Part shown: positions 30,011 to 38,170 of the stretch, in pieces
Layout: every line of letters begins with the position of its first letter
Numbering within the stretch: position 1 is the first letter of the stretch
Assembly: GCF_000308655.1 (NCBI RefSeq)
Contig: NZ_BAGC01000043.1
Location: 682,001-746,000 of the forward strand
From: Nocardia niigatensis NBRC 100131
GTDB taxonomy: Bacteria > Actinomycetota > Actinomycetes > Mycobacteriales > Mycobacteriaceae
Reading direction: 5' to 3'
DNA: 64,000 nt
Position numbers and translations under genes: made by a program
Notes under the pieces: model-generated
The model's database searches: none
What the model was told of the DNA's origin: nothing
The model's input: the letters and a program-made list of their open reading frames with translations, nothing else

Positions 30011-30751
30011 GTGGACGACAATGGAGCCGGAACGGCTGACGCGGCGCTACCGCACCCGCACGAACCGCACGACGAGGGCCTCGCCTCCCGTCTCAATTGG
30101 CTACGCGCCGGCGTCCTCGGCGCCAATGACGGCATCGTCTCCACCGCCGGTCTGGTGGTCGGCGTCGCCGCCGCCTCCACCGACACGAACGCCATCCTCA
30201 CCGCGGGCATCGCGGGCCTCGCCGCCGGCGCCCTCTCCATGGCGGTCGGCGAATACGTATCCGTCAGCACCCAGCGCGACAGCGAGCGCGCCCTGCTGTC
30301 CAAGGAGAAGCGCGAACTGGCCGAGGAGCCGGACTACGAACTGGCCGAACTGACCCAGATCTACCGGGACAAGGGCCTCACCCCCGAGACCGCCCGCCAG
30401 GTGGCCGCGGAACTCACCGCACACGACGCCTTCGCCGCCCACGCCGAGGCCGAATTGGGTTTGAACCCGCACGAGCTCACCAATCCCTGGCACGCCGCGC
30501 TGTCCTCGGCCGTCTCCTTCACCATCGGCGCGATCCTGCCGGTCCTGGCCATCCTGCTGCCCCCGACCCAGTGGCGCATCCCCGTCTGTTTCGCCGCCGT
30601 GCTGGTGGCGCTGGCCTTGACCGGCTCGGTGAGCGCCCGGCTCGGTGGCGCCAATGCGCGCCGCGCGGTGGTCCGGGTGGTCCTCGGCGGCGCCCTGGCC
30701 ATGGCCGTCACCTACGGAATAGGCCAGCTGGCAGGAGTTTCCGGACTCTAG
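30011..30751 (+). CDS. VIT-family Fe2+/Mn2+ transporter
   Basis: A 246-residue VIT1/CCC1-type protein. It begins with a His-rich tail (HPHEPHDEG), then ASRLNWLRAGVLGANDGIVSTAGLVVG, the family signature, a long cytoplasmic metal-binding helix region (ERALLSKEKRELAEEPDYELAEL) and C-terminal membrane segments. Such proteins export iron or manganese from the cytosol. The GTG start at 30011 lacks a ribosome site, so translation may be leaderless. Its stop overlaps that of the convergent proline-rich gene. Confidence 0.88.
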   Translation: MDDNGAGTADAALPHPHEPHDEGLASRLNWLRAGVLGANDGIVSTAGLVVGVAAASTDTNAILTAGIAGLAAGALSMAVGEYVSVSTQRDSERALLSKEKRELAEEPDYELAELTQIYRDKGLTPETARQVAAELTAHDAFAAHAEAELGLNPHELTNPWHAALSSAVSFTIGAILPVLAILLPPTQWRIPVCFAAVLVALALTGSVSARLGGANARRAVVRVVLGGALAMAVTYGIGQLAGVSGL

Positions 30752-31155
30752 TCCGACGGCCGGGCCCAATCATCGGGTGGCACAGGCGGATTCACCGCAG
30801 CGCCGACCGGCGGAGCACCCGGGCCCACCGGGGCCGGAATCTGCACCGGATGCGGTGCTACCGGCGCCGGAATCACTACCGTCGGTGCCGGTTTCGGAGT
30901 CGGCGCGGTGGCGGGCGGAACCTGCTGGGCGGGCGCCACAGCGGGCGGATGCGGGACGGGCGCGGACCGGTCATGTCGTAACCGTGGGACATTGACGATC
31001 GGGGTATCGGCGATGGGCCGATCACCGGACGAGGTGAGCCAGATCCCCGCCCCGACACCCACCGCCATCAGAACGGCGGCCAGAACCACCCGGCCCACCC
31101 GCCGCGCGTCGATATCGCCGTGGTCGTGCCCGATCTCGTCTGCCGTGCCGAGCAT
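30748..31155 (-). CDS. Proline-rich single-pass membrane protein
   Basis: A 135-residue protein with a short acidic cytoplasmic N-terminus (LGTADEIGHDHGDIDARR), one membrane helix (about 21-41, VVLAAVLMAVGVGAGIWL) and an extracellular Pro/Ala/Val-rich tail without any fold that I can recognise. The ATG at 31155 follows a perfect AAGGAGG. It lies 33 bases after another proline-rich membrane protein of the same layout, so they are an operon pair. Function unknown; cell-envelope spacing or protein docking is a guess. Confidence 0.72.
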   Translation of the reverse strand: MLGTADEIGHDHGDIDARRVGRVVLAAVLMAVGVGAGIWLTSSGDRPIADTPIVNVPRLRHDRSAPVPHPPAVAPAQQVPPATAPTPKPAPTVVIPAPVAPHPVQIPAPVGPGAPPVGAAVNPPVPPDDWARPSD

Positions 31156-31188
31156 GGCTGTCCTCCTTCGGATTCCGGGCCGCGACAT

Positions 31189-31734
31189 TCAGGGAGCGGG
31201 CGGCGGGGGCGGGGGTGGCACCAGGAACGGAAGGATCGGGGCGAGGATGTCCGGCAGCGCCGGCGCCGGCGGCGGAGCCGCGGGAGCGGGGGCCGGGGCC
31301 GGAGCGGGCGGATCGGGAGCCACCTCGACCGGCGCGGGCGGGGGCACGTATTGCTGGGTCTGCGGCGCGGGGGCAGGCGCGGCGGGCGAGGGATTCTGCG
31401 CAGCGGCCGGGGCGGGCGGCGGAGGCGCGGGCGCGGCTGGGGAAGGGGCGGAGGAGGAGGGCTTCTGAGGCTGCGCGTTGACGGATTCCGGCACGGCGGA
31501 GGTGGAAGCCGGTGGAGTATCCGGAGTGTCGGCCCCGCCGGGTCTGTCGAGCCCGGCCCACAGGGTGCCGCCGATGAGGGCGACGATCACGCTCAGCGAG
31601 AGGATCAGCAAGCCGGCGAGCACCTTCGGCGGCATCTCCCCTGTCGCGCTCAGGCCGGGTACGCCGTCACTCGATGCGACGACGGGGCCCTCCCCCGCCG
31701 CGTCGGGTCTCTCGCGTACCGCGCCCACCGCCAC
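31189..31734 (-). CDS. Proline-rich single-pass membrane protein, partner of next gene
   Basis: A 181-residue protein with a ~35-residue cytoplasmic part, one membrane helix (about 36-58, KVLAGLLILSLSVIVALIGGTLW) and an extracellular Ala/Pro repeat region that ends in a run of prolines. The GTG at 31734 follows CGAAGGAGG with 6-base spacing, which decides the start over the longer frame to 31791. It is the first gene of the pair. Nothing in sequence gives a function. Confidence 0.7.
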   Translation of the reverse strand: MAVGAVRERPDAAGEGPVVASSDGVPGLSATGEMPPKVLAGLLILSLSVIVALIGGTLWAGLDRPGGADTPDTPPASTSAVPESVNAQPQKPSSSAPSPAAPAPPPPAPAAAQNPSPAAPAPAPQTQQYVPPPAPVEVAPDPPAPAPAPAPAAPPPAPALPDILAPILPFLVPPPPPPPAP

Positions 31735-31890
31735 CCGGGGCCTCCTTCGGTTCGAAGCACACGCCGTGGATCCGAAAAGCCTCTCCTTCAAGGCACGCTA
31801 CACAGATTTGCTGATTACCGAAACCGGCTACTCGGTAAGGAAATAGTTCCAGGTGGATATCTATTCGAACCGATTGCCGGTTAGTTGCGG

Positions 31891-32934
31891 TCAATCCAGA
31901 ACGAGCACCACCTTGCCGAATGGGTCACCGGTCTCGAAGTATTCGAAGGCCTCGACCGCGCGCTCGAACGGATATACCCGATCGATCACCGGCCGCACGC
32001 CGTACTCGGCCATGGTGCGGTTCATGTACTCCAGATCCGCCCGGCTGCCCACCGCGATGCGGCGCAGACCCACATACTTGCCGCCCAGCGGATCGGCGGC
32101 CCGCTGCCCCGGCTCGGCCGGGAACGCGCCGATCAGCACGACCTGACCGTTGTAGGCCGTCGCCGCAAGGGATTTCGCGAGCGTCCGCTTCCCGACCGCT
32201 TCCACGACGAGCTGTACGCCCAGACCACCGGTGAGCTCCAGCACCGCCCGCTCCCACTCCGGAGCCTCGGCGCGGTCCACCACCTCGTCGGCGCCCAGCT
32301 TGCGCAGCCGCTCGGCCTTCTCCGGCGACGAGGTGAGGGAGATGACCCGCGCGCCCAGCATTTTCGCGTGCTGCACCGCGAAGATCCCGACCGGACCGGA
32401 CCCGACCGTCAGCACTGTGTCGGCGGGACCGACCGGCACCGGCTTGGTCACCGCGGCCCACGCCACCAGACCCGCGCAGGTGAGGGCCGCGGCCTCGGCA
32501 TCGGTGAGATACGGCGGCACCTGCACCACCGACTCCTCCTCCAGCAGCACATAGGTCGCGAGCCAGCCGTCGTGGGTCGCGCCGTACTGCAGCCGGGTCA
32601 GCGCCTGGGTCTGCGGGCCGTCGTTCCAGCCGACGAAGTAGGTGCCCATCACCCGGTCGCCCAGCGCCGCGCGGGTCACGCCCGAGCCCAGGCCGATCAC
32701 CTCGCCGACGCCGTCCACCAGCGGCACCACGCCCGGCCGGGCCGGCACCGGGTAGGTGCCCTCCATCAGCATGATGTCGCGCCGGTTGAGGGAGGCGGCG
32801 CGCACCCGCACCAGCACCTGATGCGGTCCCGGGATCGGCGGCGCCTGCACCGCGGTGCTCAGCCCGGCCGTGCCGCGCAGCGGTTCCAGTTGGTAGGCAA
32901 CACCATTCGCGTTCTGCTCGTGTCCATCGCTCAT
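31891..32934 (-). CDS. Zinc-independent MDR oxidoreductase (quinone reductase-like)
   Basis: A 347-residue medium-chain dehydrogenase/reductase with an N-terminal GroES-like domain (HQVLVRVRAASLNRRDIMLMEG) and a Rossmann motif TVGSGPVGIFAVQHAKMLGA. The catalytic-zinc cysteine and histidine of alcohol dehydrogenases are not apparent, which points to an NADPH-dependent quinone or enone reductase. It is divergent from an MmyB-like regulator, with two identical-type operators in the 141-base gap, so its expression is probably repressed until an effector binds. Confidence 0.85.
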   Translation of the reverse strand: MSDGHEQNANGVAYQLEPLRGTAGLSTAVQAPPIPGPHQVLVRVRAASLNRRDIMLMEGTYPVPARPGVVPLVDGVGEVIGLGSGVTRAALGDRVMGTYFVGWNDGPQTQALTRLQYGATHDGWLATYVLLEEESVVQVPPYLTDAEAAALTCAGLVAWAAVTKPVPVGPADTVLTVGSGPVGIFAVQHAKMLGARVISLTSSPEKAERLRKLGADEVVDRAEAPEWERAVLELTGGLGVQLVVEAVGKRTLAKSLAATAYNGQVVLIGAFPAEPGQRAADPLGGKYVGLRRIAVGSRADLEYMNRTMAEYGVRPVIDRVYPFERAVEAFEYFETGDPFGKVVLVLD

Positions 32935-32969
32935 GGCATCGAGTCTGTTCCGCGGCGGATGCCACCGCG

Positions 32970-32985
32970 ATTCCCTCCAGGGAAT
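32970..32985. promoter_or_regulatory. Operator copy 1, ATTCCC-N4-GGGAAT
   Basis: ATTCCCTCCAGGGAAT is an inverted repeat 35 bases upstream of the MDR oxidoreductase start. The same arms with the same spacer length recur at 33017. The pair lies in the shared promoter region of the MDR gene and the divergent HTH regulator, which is the likely binder. Confidence 0.65.
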
Positions 32986-33016
32986 GATGCAAGCCGGGCC
33001 CCGCGTCCGTGTGACG

Positions 33017-33032
33017 ATTCCCCGGAGGGAAT
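33017..33032. promoter_or_regulatory. Operator copy 2, ATTCCC-N4-GGGAAT
   Basis: ATTCCCCGGAGGGAAT repeats the arms of the first operator with another 4-base spacer. The two centres are 47 bases apart. This copy is 43 bases upstream of the regulator start, in position for autorepression. Confidence 0.65.
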
Positions 33033-33075
33033 CGCGACGCGACACCGCCTCGAGCACAGTGGAGGAATGACGACC

Positions 33076-33864
33076 ATGGCCCCGGCGACGACCACACCGT
33101 TCGCACAGCAGTTGCGCGGCTGGCGGACCCGGCGGCGGTTGAGTCAGCTCGACCTGGCGATCGCCGCGGAGACCAGCCAGCGGTATCTGAGCTTCCTGGA
33201 GCAGGGACGCTCACAGCCGGGGCGGGTGATGGTGGTCCGGCTGGCCGAGGTGCTGGAGTTGTCGCTGCGGGAACGCAACGCGCTGCTGCTGGCCGCGGGC
33301 TACGCACCGATCTTTCCCGAATCCTCGCTGGACGCACCGGAACTCGACGCGGTCCGGCACGCGCTCGACACCATCCTGCAGGGGCATCTGCCGTATCCGG
33401 CCGTGGTGACCCGGCCGTTCGGGGTGCTGGTGGCGGCCAATCCCGGATTCGAGCTGCTCACCGAGGGCTGTGCGCCGGAACTGCTCGAGCCCCCGGTCAA
33501 CGTGCTGCGGCTGGCCCTGCATCCCGACGGGCTGGCCCGGCGGGTGGAGAACCTGGCGGAGTGGGGGCGGCATGTCACCGACAGCCTCCGCAATCGCGCG
33601 GGCCGCAGCCCGGATGCCGCGCTGGACGCCCTCATCGCCGAACTCGACGGCTATCTGCCGCCGGTCGAGCCGGGGCCGGGACATCTGGGTTTCGCGGTAC
33701 CGCTGCGGCTGCGGTCCGAGGTGGGCGAACTGCGGCTCATCACGACGATCACCTCGTTCGCGACGGCCACCGACATCACCCTGTCCGAGCTGCATCTCGA
33801 GGCGTTCCTGCCCGCTGACCAGGCCACCTCCGACCACCTGCGCGCCCGCTTCACCCGCGCCTAG
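33076..33864 (+). CDS. XRE-type HTH regulator with MmyB-like ligand-binding domain
   Basis: A 262-residue regulator: lambda-repressor-like HTH (QLRGWRTRRRLSQLDLAIAAETSQRYLSFLEQGRS, about 9-60) and a C-terminal PAS-like MmyB domain (PYPAVVTRPFGVLVAANPGFELL onward) known in this family to bind fatty acids or acyl groups. Proteins of this type often stand divergent to the oxidoreductase they control, as here. GGAGG (33061-33065) fits the ATG at 33076; an ATG at 33067 is only one base from it and less likely. Confidence 0.85.
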   Translation: MAPATTTPFAQQLRGWRTRRRLSQLDLAIAAETSQRYLSFLEQGRSQPGRVMVVRLAEVLELSLRERNALLLAAGYAPIFPESSLDAPELDAVRHALDTILQGHLPYPAVVTRPFGVLVAANPGFELLTEGCAPELLEPPVNVLRLALHPDGLARRVENLAEWGRHVTDSLRNRAGRSPDAALDALIAELDGYLPPVEPGPGHLGFAVPLRLRSEVGELRLITTITSFATATDITLSELHLEAFLPADQATSDHLRARFTRA

Positions 33865-33908
33865 ACGCAGATCGGATCCCGATCCGGGCCGAATGCTTGT
33901 CGCCGAAT

Positions 33909-33936
33909 ACTCGTAGACGTATATTCGTAGACGAGT
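33909..33936. promoter_or_regulatory. 28-base palindrome before padR-type gene
   Basis: ACTCGT at 33909 and ACGAGT at 33931 are outer arms of a 28-base element in which 22 bases agree with the reverse complement. Inside it TCGTAGACG occurs twice as a direct repeat (33911 and 33925). It ends 14 bases before the PadR start, overlapping where the promoter should lie, so it is probably the autoregulatory site. Confidence 0.6.
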
Positions 33937-33949
33937 GAGGAGGTGCCGG

Positions 33950-34612
33950 ATGGCCCGCAAGCGCAAGGTCGCCAATCTGATGGGGCTGGCGGTGCTGTCC
34001 GCCGTCGTCCTCCAGCCCATGCACCGATACGAGATCGCCGCGCGATTGCGGGCATGGGGCAAGGACAACGACATGAGCGTCAAGTGGGGTTCGCTCTACA
34101 CGGTCGTCGACAACCTCACCAAGCACGGCTTCCTCGAGATCGCCGGCAGCGAACGCGACGGCGCCCGGCCGGAACGCACCATCTACCGGATCACCGACGC
34201 CGGGCGCGCCGAACTCACCGACTGGACAAGGGAACTCATCGCCGACCCCGAGCCCGAGAAGCGCCGCTTCATGGCCGGGCTGTCGGTCGCCTCGGTGCTG
34301 CCGCCCGACGAGGTCATCGACCTGCTCACCCAGCGAATCACCAAGCTGGACACCACCATCGCCGCATCCCGCGCCCAATTGGCCGCCGTCGAGGGCACCG
34401 TGCCGCACCTGTTCCTGATCGAAGAGGACTACGCGCTGGCCATGCTGGCGGCGGAGTCCGAATGGGCACGCGCGCTGCGTGATTCGCTCGCCGACGGCAG
34501 CTTCCCGGATGTGGAGGGCTGGCGCGCCTGGCATCGCGACGGGGTCATGCCCGCCGATATGGCCGAGCTGACGGAAGGGGGAGCGAACACACCGCAGTCC
34601 CAGCACGACTGA
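33950..34612 (+). CDS. PadR-family transcriptional regulator
   Basis: A 220-residue PadR protein: N-terminal winged helix (LMGLAVLSAVVLQPMHRYEIAARL, then WGSLYTVVDNLTKHGFLEI with the wing ERTIYRITDAGRAEL) and a C-terminal Vir-like dimerisation helix region. PadR proteins repress detoxification or efflux genes and release DNA on binding small aromatics. The FAD monooxygenase 188 bases downstream in the same direction is a likely target. GAGGAGG precedes the ATG at 33950, which excludes the start at 33935. Confidence 0.87.
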   Translation: MARKRKVANLMGLAVLSAVVLQPMHRYEIAARLRAWGKDNDMSVKWGSLYTVVDNLTKHGFLEIAGSERDGARPERTIYRITDAGRAELTDWTRELIADPEPEKRRFMAGLSVASVLPPDEVIDLLTQRITKLDTTIAASRAQLAAVEGTVPHLFLIEEDYALAMLAAESEWARALRDSLADGSFPDVEGWRAWHRDGVMPADMAELTEGGANTPQSQHD

Positions 34613-34800
34613 TCCATTGGACCGGGCCCCGGCGAGGGTGCTGCAACACCGCCGCCGAAGCCCGGGAACACACCGTCTCGAACCGCGTCCGTGCAGGCGA
34701 ACCCGGCACCGAGTTTGGCAACTACAGGATAACTGGGTTCTCCACGCGCGGGACGGTTCGGGGTTTCCGACAAACCACGAACACTTCTCGGGAGAGAACC

Positions 34801-36000
34801 ATGTCCATTCGTTCCGCACTCGTCATCGGCGGCGGCATCTCCGGCCCGGTCACCGCCACCGCACTGCGCATGTCCGGCATCGACGTCACCGTCTTCGAGG
34901 CCTATCCGGGCCCGGCCTACGGCATCGGCGCGAATCTCGCGCTCGCCCCCAATGGCGTGGCCGCCCTCGACATCGTCGGGGCCGGCGACGCGGTGCGCGC
35001 CCACGCCGTCCCGATCAGCCGGTCCTCGATGTCGGTGAACGGCAGGCGATTCGAGCTGCCGGTTATGACCGACATCGAGCCGCTGCGGGTGATCGACCGC
35101 GCCGACCTGCACCAGGTGCTGCACGACAATGCCGTCGCCGCCGGAGTGCGCTTCGAGTACGACAAGCGGCTGATCGAGGTGGAGGAGCACGCGGGCGGGG
35201 TGACCGCCGTCTTCGCCGACGGCAGCAGCGCCACCGCGGATGTCCTCATCGGCGCGGACGGCATCCGCTCCACCGTGCGTACCCTGGTCGATCCGAAGGC
35301 CCCCGGGCCGACCTATCTGCGCATGCTCGGCTTCGGCGCCTACACCGACTGCCCGATCGACCTGGAACCGGGCATGATGACCTTCGCCTTCGGCCGGCGC
35401 GCCTACTACCTGTACTGGCCCATGCCCGACGGCCGCGTCGCGTGGGGCGCGAATCTGCCCAGCGAGCAGTACTACTCGCTGACCGAGGCCCGGGCCGTGC
35501 CCGCCGACCGGTGGCTGCGCACCCTGCGCGAGACCTACGCCGGCGAGGATCCGGGCGAGCAGCTGGCCCGCAGCACCACCCCGGCGCAGCTGGCGGTGAT
35601 CGGCGCGCTGACCATCATGCCGCGGGTGCCGCACTGGCACCGGGGCCGGCTGGTGCTCACCGGCGACGCCATCCACGCGCCCAGCAACACCTCCGGGCAG
35701 GGGGCCTCGCTGGCCCTCGAGAGCGGGATCGAGCTGGCCCGGTGCCTGCGCGACATCGATGATCCGGCACAGGCTTTCGCCACCTACGAGGCGCTGCGGC
35801 GGCCACGGGTGGAGGGGGTCGCGGCCCGGGTCGCCCGGACGAACCAGACCAAGGCCGCCGGGCCCATCGCCCGCAAGGCCATGCAGCTGATCATGCCGCT
35901 CATGTTCAAGCGGATGGATCCGGAGAAGATGCTGGGCGGCGAGCAGCGCTTCCGGATCGACTGGGACGCCACCGTGCGGCCCGCCACCGTGAACGCCTGA
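34801..36000 (+). CDS. FAD-dependent aromatic-type monooxygenase
   Basis: A 399-residue class A flavoprotein monooxygenase. The N-terminal GxGxxG motif ALVIGGGISGPVTATAL, the middle DG motif DVLIGADGIRSTVR and the late GD motif RLVLTGDAIHAPSNTSGQGASLALE are all in place. Such enzymes hydroxylate aromatics or inactivate antibiotics; the substrate is unknown. GGGAGAG lies just before the ATG. It follows the PadR gene with its own possible promoter in between, and ends at a bidirectional terminator. Confidence 0.88.
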   Translation: MSIRSALVIGGGISGPVTATALRMSGIDVTVFEAYPGPAYGIGANLALAPNGVAALDIVGAGDAVRAHAVPISRSSMSVNGRRFELPVMTDIEPLRVIDRADLHQVLHDNAVAAGVRFEYDKRLIEVEEHAGGVTAVFADGSSATADVLIGADGIRSTVRTLVDPKAPGPTYLRMLGFGAYTDCPIDLEPGMMTFAFGRRAYYLYWPMPDGRVAWGANLPSEQYYSLTEARAVPADRWLRTLRETYAGEDPGEQLARSTTPAQLAVIGALTIMPRVPHWHRGRLVLTGDAIHAPSNTSGQGASLALESGIELARCLRDIDDPAQAFATYEALRRPRVEGVAARVARTNQTKAAGPIARKAMQLIMPLMFKRMDPEKMLGGEQRFRIDWDATVRPATVNA

Positions 36001-36009
36001 CCTTCGAAA

Positions 36010-36050
36010 AGCCGACGCCCCGTTGCGAATTCCGCAGCGGGGCGTCGGCT
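36010..36050. terminator. Bidirectional hairpin terminator
   Basis: AGCCGACGCCCCG (36010-36022) pairs with CGGGGCGTCGGCT (36038-36050), and an inner TGCG/CGCA extends the stem around AATTC. It lies in the 57-base gap between the convergent monooxygenase and MFS genes. Confidence 0.75.
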
Positions 36051-36057
36051 CGGGCGG

Positions 36058-38094
36058 TCAGCGCACCGGCAGCACGTCCGGGCGGTCGGCCTCGTCGAGC
36101 AGCTTGGTGGCGATATTGTCGAGGGCCTGATCGAGCAGGGCCCGATCGGCGGCATCGGCGCAATCCCAACCGGTGAGCTGGGTTTCGAGCCAGCGCTTCC
36201 ACGCGCCGCGCACCCGGTCCACCTCCTCCACCCCCTTGTCGGTGAGTACGAGCGCGTCACCGTCGCGGCGCAGCAGGCCCTCGCTTTCGGCCTTGTCGTA
36301 CACGGCGCCGATCAATTCGGCCGGGATCCAATGGGTTCGGGCGATGTCGCCGATGGTCGCCGTCCCGCGCAGGCGGTTGTACATGCGCACCTGCCCCAGC
36401 GCCCAGGCTTCGTCGCGGCCCAGCGAGCTGCCGGCCGCCGCCAGGATTCCCGGATCCGGCACGGCATTGTCGTGCTGCTTGCTCAGCACCTGGGCGACGC
36501 ACCGCTCCAGCTGCACCAGCCGATCGCCGGAGTCCGGCACGGAGAACTGTTCCCCCACATCGGTGGCCTCGGCCCGGGCACTGTCACGCAGCGTCACCTG
36601 CTTCAGGAAGAAGGCCACCACGAAGCCGAGCAGCGCCACCGGCGCCACCCAGCGGAAGACGAAATCGATCGCGTCCGCATAGGCCTGAATGATGGGTGCC
36701 GACTGCTGTTTCGGCAGCTCGCGCAGCGCCGCCGGATTCTGCGCCGCCGCCGGCGGGACCCGCGCCTCGATCAGGGCCGTCTCCAGACTCGGGCGCAGCT
36801 TGTTCGAGTACAGGGTGCCGAACACGGTGGTGCCGAACGCGCTGCCGATGGTCCGGAAGAAGGTCACGCCGGAGGTGGCGGTCCCCAGATCCGAGTAGGG
36901 GACGCTGCTCTGCACGGCGATGGTCAGCACCTGCATGGCCAGACCGACGCCCAGACCCAGGATCAGCATGTACAGCGACATGATCCAGAAGCCGGTGTGC
37001 GCCCCCATGGTCGACATGAGATACAGGCCCAGCGCCATCACCGCGCAGCCGATGATCGGAAAAGCCTTGTAGTGCCCCGTCTTTCCGACGATATTGCCCG
37101 ACAGGATCGAGGTGAAGAACAACCCGACCACCAGCGGCAGCGTCCGCACCCCGGACGCGGTCGCCGAAACACCCTGCACGTACTGCAGATACGCGGGCAG
37201 GTAGGTCATTGCGCCCAGCAGCGCGAAGCCGACGATGAAGCTCAGGATCGAGCACACCGTGAACACATTGCTGCGGAACAGGTGCATGGGCAGCATGGGT
37301 TCGGGGGCTCGGAACTCCGCGGCCACGAACGTCCCCATCAGCACCACCGCGGCCCCGAACAGGCCGATGATGGTGGGCGAGCTCCACGCGTATTCCTGTC
37401 CGCCCCATTCCAATCCGAGGATCAGGCAGGTGACGCCGACCGCGATCACCGCGATGCCGAGATAGTCCACGATCGGTTTGACGACCGCCTTCGTCATCGG
37501 GATGGTGCGGGCCGCCAGCGCGATCATGACGATGGCGAGCGGGACATTGACATAGAAGCACCAGCGCCAGCTCAGATGGTCGGTGAACAGCCCGCCCAGG
37601 GTCGGCCCGATGACCGTGGTGATGCCGAAGACCGCGCCCAGGGCGCCCTGGTACTTGCCGCGTTCGCGCAGCGGGATCACGTCGGCGATGAGGGCCATGG
37701 CGGTGACCATGAGCCCGCCCGCGCCCAGCCCCTGGACGGCCCGCGCCACGATGAGCAGCGTCATGCCGTTCGCGAGCCCGGCCACCATCGAGCCGATGAT
37801 GAAGACGGCGCCGCTGATCTGGAACACCAGTTTGCGGCCGAACAGGTCGCCGAACTTGCCGGACAGCGCGGTCGCGATGGCCTCGGCCACCAGGTAGGAG
37901 GTGACCACCCAGGCCATGTGCCCGGCCCCGCCCAGGTCCGCCACGATGGTCGGCAGGGCGGTGGAGACGATGGTGGAATCCAGCGCGGCCATGAGCATGC
38001 CGAGCGCGACGGTTCCGAAGATGACGTTTCGGCGGGCCCGGCTCAGCGGATGCGGCGAGGCGGGCTTGTCGGCGGTGGCGCTGGCACCGGTCAT
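36058..38094 (-). CDS. MFS drug-efflux transporter (DHA2/EmrB type) with C-terminal winged-helix domain
   Basis: A 678-residue protein. Residues 25-520 are a 14-helix proton antiporter of the EmrB/QacA group (ALDSTIVSTALPTIVADLGG, VQGLGAGGLMVTAMALIAD, ALGAVFGITTVIGPTLGG). After the last helix there is a ~150-residue cytoplasmic tail; its end (IGDIARTHWIPAELIGAVYDKAESEGLLRR, then ALVLTDKGVEEVDRV) reads as a MarR-like winged helix. The family usually ends near 500 residues. It follows a TetR gene by 76 bases on the same strand, so it is likely a TetR-controlled multidrug pump. Confidence 0.88.
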   Translation of the reverse strand: MTGASATADKPASPHPLSRARRNVIFGTVALGMLMAALDSTIVSTALPTIVADLGGAGHMAWVVTSYLVAEAIATALSGKFGDLFGRKLVFQISGAVFIIGSMVAGLANGMTLLIVARAVQGLGAGGLMVTAMALIADVIPLRERGKYQGALGAVFGITTVIGPTLGGLFTDHLSWRWCFYVNVPLAIVMIALAARTIPMTKAVVKPIVDYLGIAVIAVGVTCLILGLEWGGQEYAWSSPTIIGLFGAAVVLMGTFVAAEFRAPEPMLPMHLFRSNVFTVCSILSFIVGFALLGAMTYLPAYLQYVQGVSATASGVRTLPLVVGLFFTSILSGNIVGKTGHYKAFPIIGCAVMALGLYLMSTMGAHTGFWIMSLYMLILGLGVGLAMQVLTIAVQSSVPYSDLGTATSGVTFFRTIGSAFGTTVFGTLYSNKLRPSLETALIEARVPPAAAQNPAALRELPKQQSAPIIQAYADAIDFVFRWVAPVALLGFVVAFFLKQVTLRDSARAEATDVGEQFSVPDSGDRLVQLERCVAQVLSKQHDNAVPDPGILAAAGSSLGRDEAWALGQVRMYNRLRGTATIGDIARTHWIPAELIGAVYDKAESEGLLRRDGDALVLTDKGVEEVDRVRGAWKRWLETQLTGWDCADAADRALLDQALDNIATKLLDEADRPDVLPVR

Positions 38095-38170
38095 CGGCCC
38101 AGTATGTGCCGGTCACCAGCGAACCTTTGGCAACGACACGGGGGCCGGGCCAGCCCAGCAGAGCGACCGA

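Noticed and set aside
31885..33864. Single 659-residue protein ending in the HTH regulator
   Set aside because: The first ~390 codons are antisense to the MDR oxidoreductase; the real HTH gene starts at 33076 behind GGAGG.
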